64,000 nt of DNA from Cavia porcellus. Its lineage: Eukaryota > Chordata > Mammalia > Rodentia > Caviidae. Location of the stretch: the NCBI RefSeq assembly GCF_034190915.1, contig NW_026947708.1:1-64000 (forward strand). The letters are read 5' to 3'. Position 1 is the stretch's first letter, and the number at the start of each line of letters is the position of its first letter. Positions 28,226-40,930 of the stretch are shown in pieces. The notes below the pieces were generated by a model. That model did no database searches. It was not told where the DNA came from and worked only from the letters and a program-made list of their open reading frames with translations. The position numbers were made by a program, and so were the translations under genes.

Positions 28226-30143
28226 ACCACCCCGCGATGTTATTCAGAAACCTATCCTACATTGCCACTGCATGTTCCCTGACCTCCCCATGCTGACCAC
28301 CCCGCGGTGCTTTTCTCCATCCTACATTGCCACTCACTGCCTATCCTAATTCAGACTCTCCGATTCACACCACCCAGTGATGTTTTTCTCACTCCTAGTA
28401 GTGAATGTAATGTAACACACACCCATACAATGCACACCACCCCGTGATGTTTTTCTCACTCCTACTAGTGAATGTAATGTAACACACACCCATACAATGC
28501 GCACCACCCCGCGATGTTATTCAGAAACCTATCCTACATTGCCACTGCATGTTCCCTGACCTCCCCATGCTGACCACCCCGCGGTGCTTTTCTCCAACCT
28601 ACATTGCCACTCACTGCCTATCCTAATTCAGACTCTCCGATTCACACCACCCAGTGATGTTTTTCTCACTCCTAGTAGTGAATCTAATGTAACACACACC
28701 CATACAATGCGCACCACCCCGCGATGTTTTTCAGAAACCTATCCTACATTGCCACTGCATGTTCCCTGTCCTCCCCATGCTGACCACCCCGCGGTGCTTT
28801 TCTCCATTCTACATTCCCACTCACTGCCTATCCTAATTCAGACACTCCGATTCACACCACGCCGTGATGTTTTTCTCACTCCTAGTAGTGAATGTAATGT
28901 AACACACACCCATACAATGCAAACCACCCCGTGATGTTTTTCTCACTCCTACTAGTGAATGTAATGTAACACACACCCATACAATGCGCACCACCCCGTG
29001 ATGTTTTTCTCACTCCTACTACTGAATCTAATGTAACACACACGCATACAATGCGCACCACCCCGTGATGTTTTTCAGAAACCTATCCTACATTGCCACT
29101 GCATGTTCCCTGACCTCCCAATGCTGACCACCCCGCAGTGCTTTTCTCCATCCTACATTGCCACTCACTGCCTATCCTAATTCAGACCCTCCCATTCACA
29201 CCACCCCGTGATGTTTTTCTCACTCCTAGTAGTGAATGTAATGTAACACACACCCATAAAATGCGCACCACCCCGTGATGTTTTTCTCACTCCTAGTAGT
29301 GAATGTAATGTAACACACACCCATACAATGCACACCACCCCGTGATGTTTTTCTCACTCCTACTAGTGAATGTAATGTAACACACACCCATACAATGCGC
29401 ACCACCCCGTGATGTTTTTCTCACTCCTACTAGTGAATGTAATGTAACACACACCCATACAATGCGCACCACCCCGTGTTGTTTTTCTCACTCCTACTAG
29501 TGAATGTAATGAAACACACACCCATACAATGCGCACCACCCCGTGATGTTTTTCTCACTCCTATTAGTGAATGTAATGTAACACACCCATACAATGCGCA
29601 CCACACCGTGATGTTTTTCTCACTCCTACTAGTGAATCTAATGTAACACACACCCATACAATGCGCACCACCCCGTGATGTTTTTCTCACTCGTACTAGT
29701 GAATGTAATGTAACACACACCCATACAATGCGCACCACCCCGTGATGTTTTTCTCACTCCTACTAGTGAATGTAATGTAACACACACCCATACATTGCGC
29801 ACCACCCCATGATGTTTTTCTCACTCCTACTAGTGAATGTAATGTAACACACACCCATACAATGCGCACCGCCCCGTGATATTTTTCTCACTGCTACTAG
29901 TGAATGTAATGTAACACACACCCATAAAATGCGCACTACCCCTTGATGTTTTTCTCACTCCTACTAGTGAATGTAATGTAACACACACCCATACAATGCG
30001 CACAATCCTGTGATGTTTTTCAGAAACTTATCCTACATTGCCACTGCATGTTCCCTGACCTCCCCAAGCTGACCACCCCCGGTGCTTTTCTCCATCCTAC
30101 ATAGCCACTCACTGCCTATCCTAATTCAGACCCTCCAATTCAC
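28226..30143 (+). repeat. 1,919-bp module, copy 6 (1,918 bp)
   Basis: It lies 8,252 bp after copy 4. One C is missing in the B half near 30079, making this the only A-B pair in the window that is not 143 bp. Confidence 0.91.
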
Positions 30144-30621
30144 ACCACCCCGTGATGTTTTTCTCACTCCTACTAGTGAATGTCATGTAACACACACCCA
30201 TACAATGTGCACCACCCCGTGATGTTTTTCTCACTCCTACTAGTGAATGTAATGTAACACACACCCATACAATGCGCACCACCTCGTGGTGTTTTTCAGA
30301 AACCTATCCAACATTGCCACTGAATGTTCCCTGACCTCCCCATGCTGACAACCCCTCAGTGCTTTTCTCCATCCTACATTGGCACTCACTGCCTATCCTA
30401 ATTCAGACCCTCCCATTCGCACCACCCCGTGATGTTTTTCTCACTCCTAGTAGTGAATGTAATGTAACACACACCTATAAAATGCGCACCAATGCGTGAT
30501 GTTTTTCTCACTCCTAGTAGTGAATGTAATGTAACACACACCCATGCAATGCGCACCACCCCGTGATGTTTTTCTCACTCCTACTAGTGAATGTAATGTA
30601 ACACACACCCATACAATGCGC

Positions 30622-32540
30622 ACCACCCCGCGATGTTATTCAGAAACCTATCCTACATTGCCACTGCATGTTCCCTGACCTCCCCATGCTGACCACCCCG
30701 CGGTGCTTTTCTCCATCCTACATTGCCACTCACTGCCTATCCTAATTCAGACTCTCCGATTCACACCACCCAGTGATGTTTTTCTCACTCCTAGTAGTGA
30801 ATGTAATGTAACACACACCCATACAATGCACACCACCCCGTGATGTTTTTCTCACTCCTACTAGTGAATGTAATGTAACACACACCCATACAATGCGCAC
30901 CACCCCGCGATGTTATTCAGAAACCTATCCTACATTGCCACTGCATGTTCCCTGACCTCCCCATGCTGACCACCCCGCGGTGCTTTTCTCCAACCTACAT
31001 TGCCACTCACTGCCTATCCTAATTCAGACTCTCCGATTCACACCACCCAGTGATGTTTTTCTCACTCCTAGTAGTGAATCTAATGTAACACACACCCATA
31101 CAATGCGCACCACCCCGCGATGTTTTTCAGAAACCTATCCTACATTGCCACTGCATGTTCCCTGTCCTCCCCATGCTGACCACCCCGCGGTGCTTTTCTC
31201 CATTCTACATTCCCACTCACTGCCTATCCTAATTCAGACACTCCGATTCACACCACGCCGTGATGTTTTTCTCAATCCTAGTAGTGAATGTAATGTAACA
31301 CACACCCATACAATGCACACCACCCCGTGATGTTTTTCTCAATCCTACTAGTGAATGTAATGTAACACACACCCATACAATGCGCACCACCCCGTGATGT
31401 TTTTCTCACTCCTACTACTGAATCTAATGTAACACACACGCATACAATGCGCACCACCCCGTGATGTTTTTCAGAAACCTATCCTACATTGCCACTGCAT
31501 GTTCCCTGACCTCCCCATGCTGACCACCCCGCAGTGCTTTTCTCCATCCTACATTGCCACTCACTGCCTATCCTAATTCAGACCCTCCCATTCACACCAC
31601 CCCGTGATGTTTTTCTCACTCCTAGTAGTGAATGTAATGTAACACACACCCATAAAATGCGCACCACCCCGTGATGTTTTTCTCACTCCTAGTAGTGAAT
31701 GTAATGTAACACACACCCATACAATGCACACCACCCCGTGATGTTTTTCTCACTCCTACTAGTGAATGTAATGTAACACACACCCATACAATGCGCACCA
31801 CCCCGTGATGTTTTTCTCACTCCTACTAGTGAATGTAATGTAACACACACCCATACAATGCGCACCACCCCGTGTTGTTTTTCTCACTCCTACTAGTGAA
31901 TGTAATGAAACACACACCCATACAATGCGCACCACCCCGTGATGTTTTTCTCACTCCTATTAGTGAATGTAATGTAACACACCCATACAATGCGCACCAC
32001 ACCGTGATGTTTTTCTCACTCCTACTAGTGAATCTAATGTAACACACACCCATACAATGCACACCACCCCATGATGTTTTTCTCACTCGTACTAGTGAAT
32101 GTAATGTAACACACACCCATACAATGCGCACCACCCCGTGATGTTTTTCTCACTCCTACTAGTGAATGTAATGTAACACACACCCATACATTGCGCACCA
32201 CCCCATGATGTTTTTCTCACTCCTACTAGTGAATGTAATGTAACACACACCCATACAATGCGCACCGCCCCGTGATATTTTTCTCACTGCTACTAGTGAA
32301 TGTAATGTAACACACACCCATAAAATGCGCACTACCCCTTGATGTTTTTCTCACTCCTACTAGTGAATGTAATGTAACACACACCCATACAATGCGCACA
32401 ATCCTGTGATGTTTTTCAGAAACTTATCCTACATTGCCACTGCATGTTCCCTGACCTCCCCAAGCTGACCACCCCCCGGTGCTTTTCTCCATCCTACATT
32501 GCCACTCACTGCCTATCCTAATTCAGACCCTCCAATTCAC
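30622..32540 (+). repeat. 1,919-bp module, copy 7 (last)
   Basis: It lies 8,251 bp after copy 5. The module is not seen again between here and the end of the window; its 2-bp-deletion marker (near 31978 here) is also absent downstream. Confidence 0.91.
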
Positions 32541-33411
32541 ACCACCCCGTGATGTTTTTCTCACTCCTACTAGTGAATGTCATGTAACACACACCCATAC
32601 AATGCACACCACCCGTGATGTTTTTCTCACTGCTACTAGTGAATGTAATGTAACACACACCCATACAATGCGCACTACCCCGTGAGGTTTTTCTCACTCC
32701 TACTAGTGAATGTAATGTAACACACACCCATACAATGCGCACCACCCCGTGTTGTTTTTCTCACTCCTACTAGGGAATGTAATGAAACACACACCCATAC
32801 AATGCGCACCACCCCGTGATGTTTTTCTCACTCCTATTAGTGAATGTAATGTAACACACACCCATACAATGCGCACCACCCCGTGATGTTTTTCTCACTC
32901 CTACGAGTGAATGTAATGTAACACACACACATACAATGCGCACCACCCCGTGATGTTTTTCTCACTCCCTACTAGTGAATGTAATGTAACACACACCCAT
33001 ACAATGCGCACCACCCCGTGATGTTTTTCTCACTCCTACTAGTGAATGTAATGTAACACAGACCCATAGAATGTGCACCACACCGTGATGTTTTTCTCAC
33101 TCCTACTAGTCAATGTAATGTAACACACACCCATACAATGCGCACCACCCCGTGATGTTTTTCTCACTCCTAATAGTGAATGTAATGTAACACACACCCA
33201 TACAATGCGCACCACCCCGTGATGTTTTTCTCACTCCTACTAGTGAATCTAATGTAACACACACCCATACAATGCGCACCACCGCGTGATGTTTTTCTCA
33301 CTCCTACTAGTGAATGTAATGTAACACACACCCATACAATGTGCACCACCCCGTGATGTTTTTCTCACTCCTACTAGTGAATCTAATGTAACACACACAA
33401 ATACAATGCGC

Positions 33412-34108
33412 ACCACCCCGCAATGTTTTTCAGAAACCTATCCTACATTGCCACTGCATGTTCCCTGACCTCCCCATGCTGACCACCCCGCGGTGCTTTT
33501 CTCCATCCTACATTGCCACTCACTGCCTATCCTAATTCAGACACTCCAATTCACACCACCCCGTGATGTTTTTCTAACTACTAGTAGTGAATGTAATGTA
33601 ACACACACCCATACAATGCGCACCACCCCGTGATGTTTTTCTCACTCCTACTAGTGAATCTAATGTAACACACACGCATACAATGCGCACCACCCCGTGA
33701 TGTTTTTCAGAAACCTATCCTACATTGCCACTGCATGTTCCCTGACCTCTCCATGCTGACCACCCCGCAGTGCTTTTCTCCATCCTACATTGCCACTCAC
33801 TGCCTATCCTAATTCAGACCCTCCCATGCACACCACCCCGTGATGTTTTTCTCACTCCTAGTAGTGAATGTAATGTAACACACACCCATAAAATGCGCAC
33901 CAACGCGTGATGTTTTTCTCACTCCTAGTAGTGAATGTAATGTAACACACACCCATACAATGCACACCACCCCGTGATGTTTTTCAGAAACCTATCCTAC
34001 ATTGCCACTGCATGTTCCCTGACCTCCCCATGCTGATCACCCCGCGGTGCTTTTCTCCATTCTACATTGCCACTCACTGCCTATCCTAATTCAGACTCTC
34101 CGATTCAC
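33412..34108 (+). repeat. 697-bp three-pair block, copy 3
   Basis: It lies 8,252 bp after copy 2 and shares the acacaaatac variant immediately upstream. Confidence 0.9.
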
Positions 34109-34510
34109 ACCACCCCGTGATGTTTTTCTCACTCCTAGTAGTGAATGTAATGTAACACACACCCATACAATGCACACCACCCCGTGATGTTTTTCTCACT
34201 CCTACTAGTGAATGTAATGTAACACACATCCATACAATGCGCACCACCCCGTGATGTTTTTCTCACTCCTACTAGTGAATGTAATGTAACACACACCCAT
34301 ACAATGCGCGCCACCCCGTGATGTTTTTCTCACTCCTACTAGTGAATGTAATGTAACACACACCCATACAATGCACACCACCCCGTGATGTTTTTCTCAC
34401 TCCTACTAGTGAATGTAATGTAACACACACCCATACAATGCGCACCACCCCGTGATGTTTTTCTCACTCCTACTAGTGAATGTAATGTAACACACACCCA
34501 TACAATGCGC

Positions 34511-34930
34511 ACCACCCCGCGATGTTTTTCAGAAACCTATCCTACATTGCCACTGCATGTTCCCTGACCTCCCCATGCTGAACACCCCGCGGTGCTTTTC
34601 TCAATCCTACATTGCCACTCACTGCCTATCCTAATTCAGACACTCCAATTCACACCACACCGTGATGTTTTTCTCACTCCTAGTAGTGAATGTAATGTAA
34701 CACACACCCATACAATGCGCACCACCCCGTGATGTTTTTCTCACTCCTACTAGTGAATCTAATGTAACACACACTCATACAATGCGCACCACACCTTAAT
34801 GTTTTTCAGAAACCTATCCTACATTGCCACTGCCTGTTCCCTGACCTCCCCATGCTGACCACACCGCAGTGCTTTTCTCCATCCTACATTGCCACTCACT
34901 GCCTATCCTAATTCAGACCCTCCCATTCAC
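34511..34930 (+). repeat. 420-bp two-pair block, copy 3
   Basis: It is preceded by six M (34109-34510) as in copy 1, but shares the acacatccatac variant (near 34228) with copy 2. Confidence 0.9.
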
Positions 34931-36479
34931 ACCACCCCGTGATGTTTTTCTCACTCCTAGTAGTGAATGTAATGTAACAAACACCCAGAAAATGCGCACC
35001 AACGCGTGATGTTTTTCTCACTCCTAGTAGTGAATGTAATGTAACACACACCCATACAATGCACACCACCCCGTGATGTTTTTCTCACTCCTACTAGTGA
35101 ATGTAATGTAACACACACCCATACAATGCGCACCACCCCGTGATGTTTTTCTCACTCCTACTAGTGAATGTAATGTAACACACACCCATACAATGCGCAC
35201 CACCCCTTGATGTTTTTCTCACTCCTACTAGTGAATGTAATGTAACACACACACATACAATGCGCACCACCCCGTGATGTTTTTCTCACTCCTACTAGTG
35301 AATTTAATGTAACACACACCCATACAATGCGCACCACCCCGTGATGTTTTTCTCACTCCTACTAGTGAATCTAGTGTAACACACACCCATACAATGCGCA
35401 CCACCCCGTGATGTTTTTCTCACTCCTACTAGTGAATGTAATGTAACACACACCCATACAATGCGCACCACCCCGTGATGTATTTCTCACTCCTACTAGT
35501 GAATGTAATGTAACACACACCCATACATTGCGCACCACCCCGTGATGTTTTTCTCACTCCTACTAGTGAATGTAATGTAACACACACCCATACAATGCGC
35601 ACCACCCCGTGATGTTTTTCTCACTGCTACTAGTGAATGTAATGTAACACACACCCATACAATGCGCAGTACCCCGTGATGTTTTTCTCACTCCTACTAG
35701 TGAATGTAATGTAACACACACCCATACAATGCGCACCACCCCGTGATGATTTTCAGAAACTTATCCTACATTGCCACTGCATGTTCCCTGACCTCCCCAA
35801 GCTGACCACCCCGCGGTGCTTTTCTCCATCCTACATTGCCACTCACTGCCTATCCTAATTCAGACCCTCCAATTCACACCACCCGTGATGTTTTTCTCAC
35901 TCCTAGTAGTGAATGTAATGTAACACATACCCATACAATGCGCACCACCCCGTGATGTTTTTGTCACTCCTACTAGTGAATGTCATGTAACACACACCCA
36001 TACAATGTGCACCACCCCGTGATGTTTTTCTCACTCCTACTAGTGAATGTAATGTAACACACACCCATACAATGCGCGCCACCCCATGATGTTTTTCTCA
36101 CTCCTACTAGTGAATGTAATGTAACACACAGCCATACAATGCGCACCACCCCTTGATGTTTTTCTCACTCCTACTAGTGAATGTAATGTAACACACACCC
36201 ATACATTGCGCACCACCCCATGATGTTTTTCTCACTCCTACTAGTGAATGTAATGTAACACACACCCATACAATGCGCACCACCCCGTGATGTTTTTCTC
36301 ACTCCTACTAGTGAATGTAATGTAACACACACCCATACAATGCGCACCACCCCGTGATGTTTTTCTCACTCCTACTAGTGAATGTAATGTAACACACACC
36401 CATACAATGCGCACCACCCCGTGATGTTTTTCTCACTCCTACTAGTGAATCTAATGTAACACACACCCATACAATGCGC

Positions 36480-36543
36480 ACCACCGCGTGTTTTTCTCAC
36501 TCCTACTAATGAATGTAATGTAACACACACCCATACAATGCGC
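36480..36543 (+). repeat. 64-bp M monomer with a 3-bp deletion, first of eight
   Basis: It reads accaccgcgtgtttttctc, lacking atg compared with accaccgcgtgatgttttt, and carries tactaatg. The same monomer recurs at 39996, 43101, 46894, 51366, 55838, 60310 and 63357, each 64 bp, and nowhere before 36480. It is a founder marker for the right half of the window. Confidence 0.92.
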
Positions 36544-37825
36544 ACCACCCCGTGATGTTTTTCTCACTCCTATTAGTGAATGTAATGTAACACACACCCA
36601 TACAATGCGCACCACCCCGTGATGTTTTTCTCACTCCTACTACTGAATCTAATGTAACACACACGCATACAATGCGCACCACCCCGTGATGTTTTTCAGA
36701 AACCTATCCTACATTGCCACTGCATGTTCCCTGACCTCCCCATGCTGACCACCCCGCAGTGCTTTTCTCCATCCTACATTGCCACTCACTGCCTATCCTC
36801 ATTCAGACCCTCCCATTCACACCACCCCGTGATGTTTTTCTCACTCCTAGTAGTGAATGTAATGTAACACACACCCATAAAATGCGCACCAACGAGTGAT
36901 GTTTTTCTCACTCCTAGTAGTGAATGTAATGTAACACACACCCATACAATGCACACCACCCCGTGATGTTTTTCTCATTCCTACTAGTGAATGTAATGTA
37001 ACACACACCCATACAATGCGCACCACCCCGTGATGTTTTTCTCACTCCTACTAGTGAATGTAATGTAACACACACCCATACAATGCGCACCACCCCGTGA
37101 TGTTTTTCTCACTCCTACTAGTGAATGTAATGTAACACACACCCATACAATGCGCACCACCCCGTGTTGTTTTTCTCACTCCTACTAGGGAATGTAATGA
37201 AACACACCCCCATACAATGCGCACCACCCCGTGATGTTTTTCTCACTCCTATTAGTGAATGTAATGTAACACACACCCATACAATGCGCACCACCCCGTG
37301 ATGTTTTTCTCACTCCTACGAGTGAATGTAATGTAACACACACCCATACAATGCGCACCACCCCGTGATGTTTTTCTCACTCCTACTAGTGAATGTAATG
37401 TAACACACACCCATACAATGCGCACCACCCCGTGATGTTTTTCTCACTCCTACTAGTGAATGTAATGTAACACACACCCATACAATGCGCACCACCCCGT
37501 GATGTTTTTCTCACTCCTACTAGTGAATGTAATGTAACACACACCCTTACAATGCGCACCACCCCGTGATGTTTTTCTCACTCCTATTAGTGAATGTAAT
37601 GTAACTCAGACCCATAAAATGCGCACCACACCGTGATGTTTTTCTCACTCCTACTAGTCAATGTAATGTAACACACACCCATACAATGCGCACCACCCCG
37701 TGATGTTTTTCTCACTCCTACTAGTAAATCTAATGTAACACACACCCATACAATGCGCACCACCCCGTGATGTTTTTCTCACTCCTACTAGTGAATCTAA
37801 TGTAACACACACCCATACAATGCGC
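36544..37825 (+). repeat. Transition segment: 2 M, pair at 36678, 15 M
   Basis: The pair at 36678 is the gcagtgc class with tcctcattcag, preceded by the tactact and cgcatac monomer. Its 15-M run includes the gagtgatg, cattcc, cccccatac, tattag, tacgag and taactcagacc variants. The same series occurs after 47025 with 14 M, so one monomer was lost or gained. Confidence 0.87.
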
Positions 37826-37895
37826 ACCACCCCGCGATGTTTTTCAGAAACCTATCCTACATTGCCACTGCATGTTCCCTGACCTCCCCATGCTG
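37826..37895 (+). repeat. A half of the A-B pair (70 bp)
   Basis: It starts accaccccgcgatgtttttc, nearly the same as the first 20 bp of M, then continues agaaacctatcc, tacattgccact, gcatgttccctgacc, tccccatgctg. The block atcctacattgccact is shared with the B half but not with M, so A and B are probably closer to each other than to M. Many copies read cccgtg instead of cccgcg, a CpG to TpG change that makes the start identical to M. Confidence 0.93.
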
Positions 37896-37968
37896 ACCAC
37901 CCCGCGGTGCTTTTCTCCATTCTACATTGCCACTCACTGCCTATCCTAATTCAGACACTCCGATTCAC
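37896..37968 (+). repeat. B half of the A-B pair (73 bp)
   Basis: It starts accaccccgcggtgcttttc, then tccattctacattgccact, cactgcctatcc, taattcagacac, tccgattcac. The CCGCGG palindrome at offsets 7-12 is present in copies reading gcggtg and lost in the many copies reading gcagtg. B is followed directly by the accacc start of an M monomer. Confidence 0.93.
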
Positions 37969-39460
37969 ACCACCCCGTGATGTTTTTCTCACTCCTAGTA
38001 GTGAATGTAATGTAACACACACCCATACAATGCACACCACCCCGTGATGTTTTTCTCACTCCTACTAGTGAATGTAATGTAACACACACCCATACAATGC
38101 GCACCACCCCGTGATGTTTTTCTCACTCCTACTAGTGAATGTAATGTAACACACACCCATACAATGCGCACCACCCCGTGATGTTTTTCTCACTCCTACT
38201 AGTGAATCTAATGTAACACACACGCATACAATGCGCACCACCCCGTGATGTTTTTCAGAAACCTATCCTACATTGCCACTGCATGTTCCCTGACCTCCCC
38301 ATGCTGACCACCCCGCAGTGCTTTTCTCCATCCTACATTGCCACTCACTGCCTATCCTAATTCAGACCCTCCCATTCACACCACCCCGTGATGTTTTTCT
38401 CACTCCTAGTAGTGAATGTAATGTAACACACACCCATAAAATGCGCACCAACGCGTGATGTTTTTCTCACTCCTAGTAGTGAATGTAATGTAACACACAC
38501 CCATACAATGCACACCACCCCGTGATGTTTTTCTCATTCCTACTAGTGAATGTAATGTAACACACACCCATACAATGCGCACCACCCTGTGATGTTTTTC
38601 TCACGCCTACTAGTGAATGTAATGTAACACACACCCATATAATGCGCACCACGCCGTGTTGTTTTTCTCACTCCTACTAGGGAATGTAATGAAACACACA
38701 CCCATACAATGCGCACCACCCCGTGATGTTTTTCTCACTCCTATTAGTGAATGTAATGTAACACACACCCATACAATGCGCACCACCCCGTGATGTTTTT
38801 CTCACTCCTACGAGTGAATGTAATGTAACACACACCCATACAATGCGCACCACCCCGTGATGTTTTTCTCACTCCTACTAGTGAATGTAATGTAACACAC
38901 ACCCATACAATGCGCACCACCCCGTGATGTTTTTCTCACTCCTACTAGTGAATGTAATGTAACACACACCCATACAATGCGCACCACCCCGTGATGTTTT
39001 TCTCACTCCTACTAGTGAATGTAATGTAACACACACCCATACAATGCGCACCACCCCGTGATGTATTTCTCACTCCTACTAGTGAATGTAATGTAACACA
39101 CACCGATACATTGCGCACCACCCCATGATGTTTTTCTCACTCCTACTAGTGAATGTAATGTAACACACACCCATACAATGCGCACCACCCCGTGATGTTT
39201 TTCTCACTGCTACTAGTGAATGTAATGTAACACACACCCATACAATGCGCAGTACCCCGTGATGTTTTTCTCACTCCTACTAGTGAATGTAATGTAACAC
39301 AAACCCATACAATGCGCACCACCCCGTGATGATTTTCAGAAACTTATCCTACATTGCCACTGCATGTTCCCTGACCTCCCCAAGCTGACCACCCCGCGGT
39401 GCTTTTCTCCATACTATATTGCCACTCACTGCCTATCCTAATTCAGACCCTCCAATTCAC

Positions 39461-40930
39461 ACCACCCGTGATGTTTTTCTCACTCCTAGTAGTGAATGTA
39501 ATGTAACACATACCCATACAATGCGCACCACCCCGTGATGTTTTTGTCACTCCTACTAGTGAATGTCATGTAACACACACCCATACAATGTGCACCACCC
39601 CATGATGTTTTTCTCACTCCTACTAGTGAATGTAATGTAACACACACCCATACAATGCGCACCACCCCGTGATGTTTTTCTCACTCCTACTAGTGAATGT
39701 AATGTAACACACACCCATACATTGCGCACCACCCCATGATGTTTTTCTCACTCCTACTAGTGAATGTAATGTAACACACACCCATACAATGCGCACCACA
39801 CCGTGATGTTTTTCTCACTCCTACTAGTGAATGTAATGTAACACACACCCATACAATGCGCACCACCCCTTGATGTTTTTCTCACTCCTACTAGTGAATG
39901 TAATGTAACACACACCCATACAATGCGCACCACCCCGTGATGTTTTTCTCACTCCTACTAGTGAATCTAATGTAACACACACCCATACAATGCGCACCAC
40001 CGCGTGTTTTTCTCACTCCTACTAATGAATGTAATGTAACACACACCCATACAATGCGCACCACCCCGTGATGTTTTTCTCACTCCTATTAGTGAATGTA
40101 ATGTAACTCAGACCCATAAAATGCGCACCACACCGTGATGTTTTTCTCATTCCTACTAGTGAATGTAATGTAACACACACCCATACAATGCGCACCACCC
40201 TGTGATGTTTTTCTCACGCCTACTAGTGAATGTAATGTAACACACACCCATACAATGCGCACCACCCCGTGTTGTTTTTCTCACTCCTACTAGGGAATAT
40301 AATGAAACACACCCCCATACAATGCGCACCACCCCGTGATGTTTTTCTCACTCCTATTAGTGAATGTAATGTAACACACACCCATACAATGCGCACCACC
40401 CCGTGATGTTTTTCTCACTCCTACGAGTGAATGTAATGTAACACACACCCATACAATGCGCACCACCCCGTGATGTTTTTCTCACTCCTACTAGTGAATG
40501 TAATGTAACACACACCCATACAATGCGCACCACCCCGTGATGTTTTTCTCACTCCTACTAGTGAATGTAATGTAACACACACCCATACAATGCGCACCAC
40601 CCCGTGATGTTTTTCTCACTCCTACTAGTGAATGTAATGTAACACACACCCATACAATGCGCACCACCCCGTGATGTTTTTCTCACTCCTATTAGTGAAT
40701 GTAATGTAACTCAGACCCATAAAATGCGCACCACACCGTGATGTTTTTCTCACTCCTACTAGTCAATGTAATGTAACACACACCCATACAATGCGCACCA
40801 CCCCGTGATGTTTTTCTCACTCCTACTAGTAAATCTAATGTAACACACACCCATACAATGCGCACCACCCCGTGATGTTTTTCTCACTCCTACTAGTGAA
40901 TCTAATGTAACACACACCCATACAATGCGC
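39461..40930 (+). repeat. Longest run of M without an A-B pair (22 monomers)
   Basis: The run is 1,470 bp (22 x 67 - 4). It contains the 64-bp monomer at 39996 and, at 40127, a hybrid monomer. The corresponding run after 42565 has 14 M, so eight M (536 bp) separate the two duplication units. Confidence 0.9.
40127..40193 (+). repeat. Hybrid M monomer marking a recombination junction
   Basis: Its left end (accacaccgtg, preceded by taactcagacccataaaatg) matches the monomer that elsewhere continues ctcactcctactagtc, as near 37630. Its right part (ctcattcc) matches the monomer near 38520, which normally begins accaccccgtg after gcac. The switch lies in the identical stretch gtgatgtttttctca, about 40135-40149. 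Downstream sequence continues like 38.5 kb at an offset of 1,613 bp (22 M + 1 AB - 4). Confidence 0.82.

Larger units (their letters stand above)
28226..36479 (+). repeat. Large HOR, copy 3 (ends near 36.48 kb)
   Basis: It follows copy 2 at 8,251-8,252 bp up to about 34.2 kb and at 8,453-8,454 bp afterwards, because it keeps three M that copy 2 lacks. The match to copy 2 ends at about 36480 (28026 in copy 2), where a monomer with a 3-bp deletion begins and the downstream order changes. Confidence 0.9.
37826..37968 (+). repeat. A-B pair, typical example (143 bp)
   Basis: This is the second building block of the array: a fixed pair of two monomers that begin with the same box as M but then differ. 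It occurs 108 times, always as A followed by B, separated from the next pair by 1 to 22 M monomers. Pairs fall into recurring sequence classes that mark HOR positions: gttattcag, gtttttgag, gatgattttc, ctgaacacc, gtcctcccc and a B half with gcagtg instead of gcggtg. All pairs measured 143 bp except the one at 30002, which lacks one C. Confidence 0.95.
37826..40930 (+). repeat. 3,105-bp duplication unit, copy 1
   Basis: It holds pairs at 37826, 38237 and 39318 with 4, 14 and 22 M after them; 40 x 67 + 3 x 143 - 4 gives 3,105. The next three pairs (40931, 41342, 42423) follow at exactly 3,105 bp. Confidence 0.9.

Noticed and set aside
985..32745. Many open frames of 60-116 codons on both strands, often with repeated VRIVWVCVTLHSL or FTSRSEKNIT motifs
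   Set aside because: They are translations of the satellite. Since 67 is 1 modulo 3, a frame passes through three monomer phases in 201 bp and usually meets TAG in the third. A consensus run gives about 58 codons from GTG; longer frames need a nearby indel or an A-B pair. No codon bias, domain or start context supports a gene.
37866..37915. G-quadruplex or i-motif formed by the C runs across the A-B boundary
   Set aside because: Only three runs of three or more C lie close together (ccc, cccc, cccc), and the fourth is far off with a long loop. This is too weak to annotate.
37826..37968. A-B pair as an inserted transposable element or MITE
   Set aside because: It has no terminal inverted repeats or target-site duplication, starts with the same box as M, stays in monomer phase and occurs with HOR spacing. 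It is better read as a divergent monomer dimer.
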